In this document: in pieces, positions 1-9,200 of the stretch | Layout: each line of letters starts with the position of its first letter | How positions within the stretch are numbered: position 1 is the stretch's first letter | Origin: Martinezella tropici | GTDB taxonomy: Bacteria > Pseudomonadota > Alphaproteobacteria > Rhizobiales > Rhizobiaceae | Direction of reading: 5' to 3' | Assembly (NCBI GenBank): GCA_000799755.1 | Contig: JUHI01000020.1 | Location: forward strand, 1-64,000 | DNA: 64,000 nucleotides | The notes under the pieces: generated by a model | What the model was told of the DNA's origin: nothing | Databases searched by the model: none | The model's input: the letters and a program-made list of their open reading frames with translations, nothing else | Translations under genes and position numbers: made by a program

Positions 1-407
1 CGCGGTTCGGCCGCGTTGTCCTGTCGATCGGCATCCAGCCGGGCGTCGTGCGCTACTCCGGCATCGCGGCTTCCGCCTATATAGCGGCCACCTTCGTGCT
101 CGTCGGTTTGATTGCAGCCGTCGCCGGCCTGATCCTGACTTCGACCGTCACCGTCTACATCCCGTCTTCGGGCAATGCATTTCTGCTGAATGCCATCGGT
201 GCAACCTTCATTGGCACGACGCTCAGCCCACTCCGGCGGCCGAACGTCGGCGGCACCGTCTTCGGCGTGCTGTTGCTCAGCATCGTGGCCAATGGGCTAC
301 TGCTGACCGATCTGAATTTCTATTGGCAACAGGTCGGTACGGGAACGCTGATCTTTGCCGTTCTCGCCCTGAGCTTCATCAACAGAAAAGCCGCTGGCAG
401 CGCGTGA
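1..407 (+). CDS. ABC sugar transporter permease, C-terminal part (gene starts before the window)
   Basis: This is the last ~135 residues of an inner-membrane permease of the ribose/xylose (RbsC-like) ABC importer type. The reading frame is open from base 3 and has no start of its own. The visible part begins with a segment like the conserved 'GR-x-aiG-N-x-x-AarlsGI' loop (here GRVVLSIGIQPGVVRYSGI), followed by four hydrophobic helices. The glycine-rich stretch FLLNAIGATFIGTTLS fits the family's 'l-aIAAvviGGTsl' region. The stop lies only a few bases before an IS remnant on the opposite strand, so the last residues (about KAAGSA) may be altered by that junction. The family is fairly secure from the pattern; the substrate cannot be told. 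Confidence 0.8.
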   Translation, partial: RFGRVVLSIGIQPGVVRYSGIAASAYIAATFVLVGLIAAVAGLILTSTVTVYIPSSGNAFLLNAIGATFIGTTLSPLRRPNVGGTVFGVLLLSIVANGLLLTDLNFYWQQVGTGTLIFAVLALSFINRKAAGSA

Positions 408-410
408 GGC

Positions 411-665
411 ACCGGCCTGTGCGAACGGCAGATAACCGAGTTCATCGAGGATAATGAAGTCGAGGCGTGTGAGGTAATCGGCCATGCGGCCTTGCTTGCC
501 GTTGCGTGTTTCCGTTTCCAATCGATTGACGAGATCGACGACATTAAAGAAGCGTCCGCGCGTGCCGTTGCGGATGAGAGCACGGGCAATCGCGATGGCC
601 AGATGGCTCTTGCCTGTTCCCGTGCCGCCGGCGAGGACGACGTTGCGCTGGTCGGCGGCGAACCG
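411..665 (-). pseudogene. istB: istB remnant (IS21-family ATP-binding helper), truncated at both ends
   Basis: Only the central AAA+ part of an IstB-type transposition helper remains, about 85 residues. It contains a Walker A motif (GGTGTGKSH), the segment RFFNVVDLVNRLE and a Walker B motif (FIILDELGYLPF). Homology stops abruptly after 'PFAQAG' at about 411, where an intact IstB would continue with the 'LLFHLISRLYE' region, and on the other side at about 665. A longer open frame runs across both ends, but its outer parts are antisense to the permease and to the acetyltransferase remnant. No istA, terminal inverted repeats or target duplication are visible. It is a scar of an old insertion and rearrangement. 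Confidence 0.85.
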
Positions 666-995
666 GTGGGCTTCGCCATTATTCCTCCCGACGATGATAG
701 CATGGGCACCGCGCAGCTGCACCGGATCGCGGTCTCACCGCCCGGGGCAATGTCATGGCGCGGAATCCTGCAGAAAACCTGCAAATGGGTTTTCGACGAG
801 CATGACATCGATCGGCTGTGGTTGTATTTGCTCGTGTCCAACACCCGCGCCGCCCGTCTTTATCAAACCCTAGGCTTTGCCGAAGAGGGCATCATGCGTG
901 CGTCGTTGCGTACGGCTGACGGACGTCATGATCTTGTCTTGATGTTGTTGCTTCGAGAAGGCTGGCAGATCCGGAAGGCAAAGCTACGGCCTTAG
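660..995 (+). pseudogene. GNAT N-acetyltransferase, 5'-truncated remnant
   Basis: This is the C-terminal ~110 residues of a GCN5-related acetyltransferase, an acetyl-CoA-dependent enzyme family. The motif 'AQLHRIAVSPPG' corresponds to the motif A strand and pyrophosphate loop, and 'LYLLVSNTRAARLYQTLGFAEEG' to the typical motif B and YxxxGF ending. The frame is open further upstream, to about 492, but that part is antisense to the istB remnant and encodes no GNAT sequence. The N-terminal half was therefore lost at the IS junction. A composite protein could in principle be made, but I call it a pseudogene. Confidence 0.75.
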
Positions 996-1217
996 GACAT
1001 TGCTACGAGCAACGGCCAACTCAGCGAGCGCAGTCGACGTGAGTGGAAATAGAACATCTGAGGCGAGTGCGGTAGATTCGCAATCCCGTATCACGCTGTG
1101 CTGATGTTCAGCGCCAGTGAGATGGCTAAAATGTCAATTACATAGTGATTTCACGGAGGCCGGCGCTTCGATCCTCTTCAACTGCCAGTCAGTTCGCCGT
1201 TTCGTTTGAAAGGGGTA

Positions 1218-1601
1218 CTAACGAGCCCGCCGAACGTCAGTCTGCGTGAAATCTTCGCCCACATAAAGCAGAGGACAATCGTGCTCTTTGGCGACTTCAT
1301 ACGAAAAGCAATCGCCATAGTTCAGTCCAGCTGGATGAACACCCTTGCCCCATCGGCCGTAGGCATGAGCCACTCGACGGGCGGCGGCAGCTGTGACGGA
1401 CACGATCTCGAAGCCGAGGCCTGAAATGAGTAAGTTGACTTCTTCGCCGACATTGCGTCGTGAGGCGACGATGAGGGCCTCAGCGACGGTGCCGACGGAA
1501 ATCAACAGTCGATCGGCCTCTTCGATTGCCGCCATGCAAGCTTCGCCCTGCGGCTCGTCGAGCACAATTGCCATGAGAGCGGATGTATCAACTGCAATCA
1601 T
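1218..1601 (-). CDS. vapC: VapC-like PIN-domain toxin
   Basis: This is a 127-residue PIN-domain protein, the usual VapC length. PIN toxins are Mg2+-dependent ribonucleases that block translation. The N-terminus MIAVDTSALMAIVLDEP carries the first acidic residue (D5) and a typical following acidic pair. A conserved Glu lies in 'GTVAEALIV', and 'LNYGDCFSYEVAKEH' supplies the C-terminal acidic site, with the common 'G-D-(C/A)-F-(S/A)-Y' signature. Its start codon overlaps the stop of the upstream antitoxin gene by 4 bp, so the two are co-translated. All catalytic acidic residues appear present. Confidence 0.93.
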   Translation of the reverse strand: MIAVDTSALMAIVLDEPQGEACMAAIEEADRLLISVGTVAEALIVASRRNVGEEVNLLISGLGFEIVSVTAAAARRVAHAYGRWGKGVHPAGLNYGDCFSYEVAKEHDCPLLYVGEDFTQTDVRRAR

Positions 1602-1855
1602 GCCGGCATCCCGTCATCGTCATAGAGAAAGTCCTGGCTGCGCGCGGCCGCTGGACCTTGATGCGCCTTGGCTGCGGCCGATGCCCTGACTTTCTCCATC
1701 AACGCGCGCCGCCCCTTCGGGCCGGGTGAGACTGCGACGGCGACCAGGCGCACGATCTCATGGCCGCGACGGGTCAGGATGACCTCATCTCCTGCTTCGG
1801 CTCGCTTCACCAATTCCGTGAGTTGCCCTTTGGCCTCGCTAACAGACACGCGCAT
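1598..1855 (-). CDS. vapB: VapB-like antitoxin of the Phd/YefM type
   Basis: An 85-residue antitoxin starts MRVSVSEAKGQLTELVKRAEAG, the hallmark Phd/YefM N-terminus that binds the operator DNA. It is followed by 'EVILTRRGHEIVRLV'. The C-terminal half is Ala-rich and ends with an acidic patch (DFLYDDDGMPA), likely the flexible segment that wraps around the PIN toxin. It is the first gene of a two-gene operon read leftwards. Autorepression by the toxin-antitoxin complex is typical of the family; no operator was identified in the adjacent upstream DNA. Confidence 0.92.
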   Translation of the reverse strand: MRVSVSEAKGQLTELVKRAEAGDEVILTRRGHEIVRLVAVAVSPGPKGRRALMEKVRASAAAKAHQGPAAARSQDFLYDDDGMPA

Positions 1856-2351
1856 AGCTTAGACTCCTTTAAGCTTTCCCATGCTTTCTCCCAAGAAATG
1901 GTCTATGACTTGGTCTAAGTCAAGGCTGCGGGCGGACCCGCGGCGAGGACGGTCTGGAAGCGCTCCGAAATCTGGCATCCTGTTCCGCGCCCTCGTCCCG
2001 GCCGTTCAGTCATCCAGAGCGGCAAGAAGGTACCCGAACAAGTGTTCTGAGCTTCTCTCAAAACCCGTCCCTTCGGTCGCTCCTCGATATGTAAAGCGGG
2101 CGCTCGACTATATTGCCAGCCATGTGAGTACCTTTCTGAATGGCTGATAAATGAGACGACTTCACCCATCCCGGATGACATCGAGTCTATCCTCGGCGCC
2201 GATCTTGTCGACGCGACGACGGCGGAACGTTATGGATGGATCATGCGCACACAAATTTAGGGTGACGTCGACGAACTGCAATGCGTCGGTATGGCATGGT
2301 GTACAGCGAAGCTGATGCCATATTGATGACACCAGCCTTTGAGGTGACTCG
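1856..2351. other. 496-bp stretch without an intact gene
   Basis: Between vapB and the first phage-tail gene I find no convincing intact gene. Short open frames on both strands have no family features. The exception is one possible AraC-like scrap (2049-2147), listed separately. The stretch carries the vapB promoter at its left edge and, presumably, the promoter of the phage-like genes at its right edge. It fits the degraded character of the first 3 kb. Confidence 0.5.
2049..2147 (+). pseudogene. Possible fragment of an AraC-family regulator
   Basis: The frame ending at 2147 reads 'PSVAPRYVKRALDYIASH' before a divergent tail and a stop. This resembles the linker and first helix at the start of many AraC/XylS DNA-binding domains ('P-xx-vrrA-xxYI-xxH'). 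Nothing recognisable of the two helix-turn-helix motifs follows. At about 30 residues the match is short and could be chance. Confidence 0.3.
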
Positions 2352-2633
2352 ATGAAAAGCTTAGTTGGGCAGCTTTCGGACACGCTGCACCGCATTGCCG
2401 AACTTGAGCGCCGCAACCGCAACCGCCGCCGCAAGGGCACGGTTGCCGAAGTCAGCGACGACAAGAGCAAGTACCGGGTGAAGCTGTCCGATCAGAATGG
2501 CAAAGCCTACCTCACGCCATGGATTGGAGCGCGGACGCTTGCGGCGGGTGGTGTCAAGGTGGACGTGCTTTATCAGCAGGGCGAGCAAGTCGATGTCGTG
2601 TCCGAAAACGGCGACATGACGGACGCTCAATAG
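2352..2633 (+). CDS. Phage baseplate assembly protein V-like (gpV), small
   Basis: This 93-residue protein resembles the OB-fold part of phage gpV/tail-spike proteins that form the puncturing tip of contractile tails. It has an N-terminal helix (VGQLSDTLHRIAELERRNRNRRR) followed by 'KGTVAEVSDDKSKYRVKL', 'YLTPWIGARTLAAGG' and 'QGEQVDVVSENGDM'. The order of beta-strands and the conserved 'tpWi..r' and 'p..GeqV.v.s..GD' features match the family. It is much shorter than Mu gpV, lacking the long spike, but similar short forms occur in rhizobial prophages. The start is an ATG preceded by 'gaggtga'. Confidence 0.7.
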   Translation: MKSLVGQLSDTLHRIAELERRNRNRRRKGTVAEVSDDKSKYRVKLSDQNGKAYLTPWIGARTLAAGGVKVDVLYQQGEQVDVVSENGDMTDAQ

Positions 2634-2677
2634 ACTTCTCCACGTATAGTGCTGCCAATGCCCGTGAGAACGAGAAC

Positions 2678-2902
2678 ATGCCGTTGGATATCAAGATCGG
2701 CGAAACGGTTATCGAAGCCTCTCCCGATCTGGTGAAGGTGACGGGTGCGAAGGTGATCGTTCAATCGCACAATGTCCAGCTTGGCGGCGATGGCGGCCAG
2801 CGCGTGGCGCGGATCGGCGACAGGGTGAACGTTGCAAGGGGATCGTCAGCGGGCTTTTGGCCGATTGTCGAGGGTTCGGCCAGCGTGTTCGCGACGGACT
2901 GA
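2678..2902 (+). CDS. Small phage-tail-associated protein downstream of gpV
   Basis: This 74-residue protein is rich in beta-strand and begins MPLDIKIGETVIEASPDLV. The ending 'RIGDRVNVARGSSAGFWPIVEGS' recalls the capping/PAAR-like small proteins found next to gpV in phage tail modules, though I cannot assign it to a named family with confidence. It lies 44 bp after the gpV-like gene on the same strand. No other tail, head or lysis genes are present nearby, so the pair is an isolated remnant or a domesticated unit. The start ATG at 2678 was chosen over an upstream frame extension that overlaps the gpV-like gene. Confidence 0.6.
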   Translation: MPLDIKIGETVIEASPDLVKVTGAKVIVQSHNVQLGGDGGQRVARIGDRVNVARGSSAGFWPIVEGSASVFATD

Positions 2903-3034
2903 CCGAAAGGCTTTCCCAAACGCTGAAAGGGAAGAATGATCTCAGGTCAGATGGAGAAAGCAGGCAATGTTTTGAGGTGGGGTGGACTTCATCTATCGGT
3001 TGTGTAATTTACCTTCTGCTTATGGAGATGACTG

Positions 3035-3828
3035 ATGTCAAGCAGAAGCCGGGTGTGCATTTTGTTTGTGACCGATAGTGAAGATTGTTCTCTTGAGTTT
3101 GTCAGCATAATCGGCTCGCTCAGAGCCTATGAGTGCTCTGCTATAAGCTGGGCTGAGGCTTCTATTGTTTTGGCTAAAAAAGAATTGATGTTTTAGTCGC
3201 AGACAACACATGTCATGTTCCTGTATCGCCGCCCTCTTTAAAATTGCTCAATGAGTGCAAGCGCCAGAAAACGCCCGTTCTGGCAGTGCTTCCCGAAGGG
3301 TCCGCGCAAAGAGCCGCAGTCTTTGATGCCGCATTTTGCGATTACATCAGTCATCCCTTTATCGCTGCCGAAATTGCCGTTCGCCTGGCCGGAGCTTCTG
3401 CCATGCGGTCAACCTATGGTGGGCAGTTTGTCTCCGGAATAATTGATCCGGCTGCGGAGCACGGGCTCCGTCACTCGATCGAACCGACGGCGCAGCAAGT
3501 CGCGCTCGTGCAAGCAACATGCGCATTCATGCAAAAAGACATTGCCATTCATCGCGATCTCGATGGCTTGGCCCGTCTGATGGGTTCAAACCGCAACTCT
3601 CTTGCCCGCGCTTTCAAGCATGTTCTCGGCAAGGGTGTCTATGCTTGGCTGCAGGAGCAAAGGATGATCGCCGCCGCCAGATTGCTGCGGACCACCGCTC
3701 TTTCGATTCAGGATATCGGTTTCGACCTGGGTTACGAAGATGCCGCCAACTTTGCGACGGCGTTCAAACTGCATCATGGAATGCCCCCGCGCTCATACCG
3801 CCAGATAGTGAGGAAATCAAAGATATGA
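3035..3828 (+). pseudogene. Receiver-like/AraC-type transcriptional regulator, frameshifted in a run of six A
   Basis: The DNA encodes a ~264-residue regulator in two frames. The first ~49 residues (from ATG 3035) read as the start of a receiver-like domain (RVCILFVTDSEDCSLEF) and run to a stop at 3192-3194. After the AAAAAA run (3176-3181) the -1 frame continues 'RIDVLVADNTCHVPV' and 'TPVLAVLPEG', completing a receiver-type fold, then an AraC domain with two helix-turn-helix motifs ('DLDGLARLMGSNRNSLARAF' and 'SIQDIGFDLGYEDAANFATAF') ending at 3828. One extra A would restore one frame. Either it is a recent one-base-deletion pseudogene, or the full protein is made by slippage on the A run. 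The C-terminal AraC half (from about 3244) could also be made alone. It may control the two genes downstream. Confidence 0.75.
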
Positions 3829-3888
3829 GTGATGCAATCACAGGCGCGAGTTCCCGAAATATGCGCAACATATTAGTGCAACCAAATA

Positions 3889-3915
3889 GACAACATCGCT
3901 AAAATACGTGTTGTC
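3889..3915 (+). terminator. Inverted repeat after the AraC-type gene
   Basis: GACAACA (3889-3895) and TGTTGTC (3909-3915) form a perfect 7-bp stem with a 13-base loop, 61 bp after the regulator's stop. There is no following T-tract, so it may be a weak terminator or a binding site upstream of the next gene. Confidence 0.3.
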
Positions 3916-4037
3916 GAGGTCCGCGCGCTCGCTGTGAGGAGGCAGGCAGGTTGCTTGGGGCTCTCCTGTCATCACCCAACCAGTGATGCAAAGTCCGGAG
4001 CCTTCTTTTTGGCAATGTAACGAAAAGGAGCACTACG

Positions 4038-4973
4038 ATGGAAACTTATGCTTTCTCAAACCCTAACGGCCTTGATGAGACCCAGGTTAGGACTATCATC
4101 ACGAACGCGGGATACGAGCCCGACGATTACACTTATGTAGAGGGAGACGATAACACGGTCATGGTGTTTGCCGTGATCCCCATGGACCTCGACGATCTGC
4201 TAGCGCACGCCGGCCCGGGTACTACCGTGGTACTTATAGACCTCCTCGCGTTCAACGCCTTCGGCTCCGCGACGGCAAGTATTGGCAATCTGCTCGGTGC
4301 CACCAGCTATGGGGTGTCGATCGCGATGAGTGCAGAGACCGTTAAGGCCCTGTCGGCTGGTGGTTATTCTCTCTATGGCTTTAAGGGTGTCAAGACGAAA
4401 GCCCGTGGTGGCAGGCCGCTGGTCTGGTTCAAGTCCGTCGATTTCGGGCTGGACACCGAAGTTTCCTGGGAAGTCCAATACAAGGCTTACACCTCCCGAT
4501 CGGAGATTATTCCCAATGGTCAGATCAAAGGCTTGAGCTCTTATGCAGCCGATCTCGGCCAGAAGCTCGAGGTTCGAACGCCCCAGGGTACGGGTACCGT
4601 GGTTGCCGGTACAAAGGGTGTGATTTCAATCGAGAACCTGACCGAGACTTTGGTGACCTGCGGAATTTCCGAAGTCGTCGATGGGAAGGCACAGCCCCTA
4701 TGCGCCTTCCCGCTCTACGGCAACGGGCTTGACGCGATTGTGCCAATCCAGAAAGTCATGCTCACCTTCGCTACCGATGAGGTGCATACCGGGACAGTGA
4801 TCGAGAAGGCCTACAGCCAGAGTATCCTGATCGACCTCACCTCAGATGCCCACCAAAAGGTCTCCTACGATATAAACAAAGGCTGGTCGTGGGGCGGTTT
4901 TAGCTGGGCACAGACCGTTCGGCCCTCGGCCGATGTCGTGCCGCTACTGATCGAGACCAGCGCTTCCTTCTAG
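4038..4973 (+). CDS. Protein of unknown function, paralogue 1 (with N-terminal extension)
   Basis: This is a 311-residue protein I do not recognise. There is no signal peptide and no membrane helix typical of export. Residues ~1-90 form a unique N-terminal part that is acidic at first, then Ala/Gly-rich. From about 94 on it is clearly homologous to the next gene: 'TVKALSAGGYSLYGFKGV', 'AYTSRSEIIPNGQI', 'AFPLYGNGLDAIVPIQKVMLTF', and the striking aromatic ending 'SYDINKGWSWGGFSWAQ'. The pattern of short alternating hydrophobic segments suggests an all-beta fold. It has a good ribosome site (aaaaggag) 10 bases before ATG. It follows a receiver/AraC regulator and lies 165 bp before its paralogue. 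Function unknown. Confidence 0.88.
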   Translation: METYAFSNPNGLDETQVRTIITNAGYEPDDYTYVEGDDNTVMVFAVIPMDLDDLLAHAGPGTTVVLIDLLAFNAFGSATASIGNLLGATSYGVSIAMSAETVKALSAGGYSLYGFKGVKTKARGGRPLVWFKSVDFGLDTEVSWEVQYKAYTSRSEIIPNGQIKGLSSYAADLGQKLEVRTPQGTGTVVAGTKGVISIENLTETLVTCGISEVVDGKAQPLCAFPLYGNGLDAIVPIQKVMLTFATDEVHTGTVIEKAYSQSILIDLTSDAHQKVSYDINKGWSWGGFSWAQTVRPSADVVPLLIETSASF

Positions 4974-5138
4974 GGGGGCGACAGATTGATCTGCTGAGGA
5001 AGGAAGTTCTCTTTCCAGACGAGCATTCGATCCGGCGTGCGGCGACCTCTAGGCTGCCGTGCGCTCTCGACGCTGCCTTTCCTGAGCCGAGAACCACTGG
5101 CTTGTCCATTATGAGGGAAGAGCTGAAGGAGAGTCTGG

Positions 5139-5846
5139 ATGCTTATGTCTACAACATATAAAGTCGATCTTTCTCTGGCTCCTGCGACTGTCGAAGCGCT
5201 CGTTCACGGCGGCTATTTCCTTTACGCGATGTTCGCGGTCCAGATGACCAACGCGGCGGCCCGGCCGACCATCGGTTTTGCCACGCAAAGCATCACGGCG
5301 AGTATGACGATCGAGTGGGCGGCTGACGTATCGGCCTATACGTCTTCCAGCCCCATCGTGGGCGGCGGGATCATCCGGGCCGGTTATGAAACCTTCATCG
5401 ACTCCGGCCAGACGTTCATTGTCACGAATGGGGGTGTCGGCGAAGTGAAAACCGAGGGATCGCTATCGAAAATTAGCATAGCGAATACGACGGCGGGCTC
5501 GTTTACCTCCGGTTTCGCCCGGGCCGTTTCTGGGGCGGGGAGGCCGGTCCCGATCTATGCGGTTCCTCTGTACGGAAACCAGACCAATGTTGCTGCCCCT
5601 TTGCCCAAAGTTCTGCTGCAATTCACCACCGTGGATCTTCGACCCGGTGCATTGGTGGAAAGGTTAGCCCTAGATTTCCAGGCAGCGGCGTCATTCAGCC
5701 CTTCGCTTCTGATAAGCGTCGCCGAGAAAGAGGTCCGAAGGTTGAGCTACGATATCAATTTGGGCTGGGAATGGGGCGCCTATTCCTGGGCACAAATCAT
5801 TCCCGCCAACGCCGATTTCGCAAAAGTGCTGATAGAACCCGAATAG
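5139..5846 (+). CDS. Protein of unknown function, paralogue 2
   Basis: This is a 235-residue homologue of the preceding gene, without its ~90-residue N-terminal extension. Shared landmarks in the same order are 'TVEALVHGGYFLYAMFAV', 'AYTSSSPIVGGGII', 'AVPLYGNQTNVAAPLPKVLLQF' and 'SYDINLGWEWGAYSWAQ' near the C-terminus. No catalytic motif, signal peptide or transmembrane helix is evident; alternating strands suggest a beta-sandwich. The pair probably arose by tandem duplication and could form a hetero-oligomer. The start could be ATG 5139 or the ATG at 5145. Function unknown. Confidence 0.87.
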   Translation: MLMSTTYKVDLSLAPATVEALVHGGYFLYAMFAVQMTNAAARPTIGFATQSITASMTIEWAADVSAYTSSSPIVGGGIIRAGYETFIDSGQTFIVTNGGVGEVKTEGSLSKISIANTTAGSFTSGFARAVSGAGRPVPIYAVPLYGNQTNVAAPLPKVLLQFTTVDLRPGALVERLALDFQAAASFSPSLLISVAEKEVRRLSYDINLGWEWGAYSWAQIIPANADFAKVLIEPE

Positions 5847-6290
5847 TGGTACAGTATCCGATCACCCGCGACTTTAGGGGGCGGCTCGGAAATGCTGTTT
5901 TTGGCGCGCCACAACGCTTGCGGTTTTGTCAAAAGCTAATTTACATTCCGAATAGCCTTACCGAAGAACCCGCGGCGATGTCTTGCGCATCAATAGTGCG
6001 TCACGGTGATAGGGATCGGATCAAGCGGACAACATCAGGACCGGCGGTCATAATGTGCCGCTCAAACAGGCCGGGGACATGACCGCACCCGACCCGCAAA
6101 GCTCAAACATCATTCAAAATCACATTGCCAAACGGGCGCCATCCAGACATGACATCGCCCCATCCGTTCTTTGATTGATGCTGCTAGAGCTCAAACTCAT
6201 AAAACCACTTTGCATGCGTCATATACCTGTTTGATTTAGCTTGGGAAAATTTGGATTCGTAACACTATCATTGCTAGCGAACCGATCGGG
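5847..6290. other. 444-bp gene-free stretch
   Basis: This separates the end of paralogue 2 (+) from the end of the RND permease gene (-), so it is a convergent intergenic region. It is locally lower in GC, with no strong hairpin and no coding pattern that I can support. No function assigned. Confidence 0.5.
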
Positions 6291-9200
6291 TCAGGGATGA
6301 GAGGCAGGTGCGGGCGGGACGTCGGCGCCCGCACCTTTCTCCTCGACCGGTCTCTTGGTCCGCAGGAGGGACAGAACAAAGACAAAGAAGACCGGGACGA
6401 AGAAGACAGCAAGGACTGTCGCCGAGATCATGCCGCCGAGGACGCCGGTGCCGATCGCATTCTGGCTGGCGGCACTTGGCCCCGTTGCGATCGCCAGCGG
6501 CACGACGCCGAGCGTGAAGGCAAGCGAGGTCATCACGATCGGACGGAAGCGTACGCGGGCCGCCTCGACCGCCGATTCGAGCAAAGGCTTGCCTTGAGCA
6601 TAGTAATCCTTGGCGAACTCGACGATCAGGATAGCGTTCTTTGCCGACAGGCCGATGATCGCGATGAGCCCGACCTTGAAATAGAGGTCGTTCGGCATGT
6701 CGCGCAGGATCGCCGCCAGCACGCATCCGATGATGCCGAGCGGCACGACGAGCATGACCGACAGCGGGATTGACCAACTCTCATAAAGGCCAGCGAGCAG
6801 CAGGAAGACGAAGAGGATGCTGAAGGCAAACAGGATCGGCGCCTGGTTGCCGGAGGCGATCTCTTCGCGGGACTGGCCTGACCACTCATAGCCGAAACCC
6901 TGAGGAAGTTCGGATGCGAGACGCTCCATCTCGGCAATCGCGGCGCCTGAGGACTTGCCCGCAGCCGGTTCGCCGGTGATGCGGATCGTCGGATAGCCGT
7001 TGTAGCCGACGATCTGCGGATCACCCTTGCGCCAATCGGCGGTCGCAAACGACGAGAGCGGCACCATTCCGCCGCTGGCGTTGCGGACGTTCAGCTTCAT
7101 CATGTCTTCCACCTGCATGCGGCTGCGGCCGTCCGCCTGCACGATGACCTGCTGCATGCGGCCTGCGTTCGGATAGTCGTTGATATAGGACGAGCCAAGG
7201 TTCGCGGTGATCGCATCGTTGATATCGGTAAAGCTGACGCCGAAGGTGTTTGCCTTCTCTCGGTCGATCGCAAGCATGATCTGTGCAGCTTCCTGCATGC
7301 CCTCGACGCGGACATTCGTCACCAGGCTGCTCTTGGCCGCCTTTGCCATCAGCTCGTCTCCGGCCTGCTTCAGCGCCTTCTGGCCGCGTCCGGCGCGATC
7401 CTGGAGCCTGAAGGAGAAGCCGCTCGTCGCGCCGAAGCCGTCGATCGGCGGCGGCGAGAGCGCATAGGACGTCGCATCCTTCAATCCGGCGAACTGTGCG
7501 TTGACGCGCGCGGCTATCTCCGGCACCGAGCTGGCGGCCGGCCGCACGCTCCAGTCCTTGAGCGTGACGAAGGCGATGGCCGAGTTCGGGCCGTTTCCGG
7601 AGAAGCTGAAGCCCTGGACGGCAAAGACGTTCTCGACAGCCGGTTCGGCCTTGAAGATGGCTTCGATCTGCTTCAGCGAGGCGAGCGTACGATTGGCGCT
7701 CGCCTCCGGCGGCCCCTGTATGTCGACGATCAGGATGCCCTGATCTTCTTCCGGCACGAAGGCGCCTGGCAAGTTGACGAAAAGGTAGCCGAGACCGATG
7801 GCAAGGGCGAGGTAGACGGCCATCATGCGTCCCGACCGGCGTGCAAGAGCGGCGGCGGTCTTCGCGTAGCCGGCCGTCATCCCGTCGAACTTGCGATTGA
7901 ACCAGCTGCCGAGACCTTTCTTCGCATGGTGGTTTCCATCGATCGGCTTCAGGAAGGTGGCGCAGAGCGCCGGTGTCAGCGACAGCGCCAGGAAGGCCGA
8001 GAACATGATCGAGACGACCATGGTCAGCGAGAATTGGCGGTAGATGATGCCGGAAGCCCCAGGGAAAAACGCCATCGGAATGAAGACGCAGGACAATACC
8101 AGCGTAATCCCGAGGATGGCGCCGGTAATCTGCTTCATCGCTTTCTGCGTCGCGGCCTTCGGCGGCAGGCCCTCGTCTGCCATGATGCGCTCGACATTCT
8201 CGACCACGACGATCGCATCGTCGACGAGGATGCCGATCGCAAGCACCATGGCAAACATGGTTAGCACGTTGATGGAGAATCCCGTCGCATACATGATCGC
8301 GCAGGTCCCGAGCAGAGCGACAGGCACGACAAGCGTCGGGATGAGCGTGTAGCGGAAGTTCTGCAGGAAGACGAACATCACGATGAAGACGAGCACGATC
8401 GCCTCGATGAGGGTATGCACGACCTTCTCGATCGAAGCGTTGACGAAGGGACTGGTGTCGTAGGGTATCGAATACTCGACGCCCTTCGGGAAGAACTTCG
8501 ACAGCTCGTCCATCTTTGCCTTTACCGCCGACGAGACGGCGACGGCGTTACCGGTCGAGGACAGCTGGATGGCGAGGCCCGCGCTCGGATTACCGTTGAG
8601 CCGGCTTGCCGTCGAGTAGGTTTCGGCACCGTCTTCGACGCGGGCGACGTCGCGCAGGCGCACGGTCGAGCCATCGGGATTGGCGCGAAGGATGATGTCG
8701 CCGAATTGCCTCGCGCTATTGAGTTGGCCCTCGACAATGACGGTCGCGGTCAGATCCTGGCTGACGGGGTTGGGCATGGCACCGATCTGGCCGGCTGCGA
8801 CCTGTGCGTTCTGCGCGGCGATCGCCGCGCTGATGTCGGCCGCCGTCAGGTGAAGGCCGACCATCTTGTCGGGATCGATCCATACGCGAAGCGCCCTTTG
8901 CGAGGCGAAGACCTGAGCGCGCCCGACGCCGGGTAAACGGCGCAGTTCTCCGAGGACGTTGCGGTTGATGTAGTCGCCGAGCGCGATCTCGTCCATCTTG
9001 CCGTCGGTCGAGGTAAGAGCCGCGATCAGCAGGAAGCCGGCGCTGGCTTCCTCGACCTGAATGCCTTGCGTACGGACCGCCTGCGGCAGCCGCGCCTCGA
9101 CGCGCCGGACGGCGTTCTGCACATCGACCGTCGCCTTGCCGATATCGGTTCCGGAGACGAAGGTGGCGTTGATGCTCACCGAGCCGGAATTGTCCGAGGT

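Noticed and set aside
297..722. 141-codon intact IstB-like protein
   Set aside because: IstB homology covers only ~411-665; both ends are unrelated readthrough.
492..995. 167-codon intact acetyltransferase
   Set aside because: The first ~55 codons are antisense to istB and are not GNAT sequence, so it is a truncated gene.
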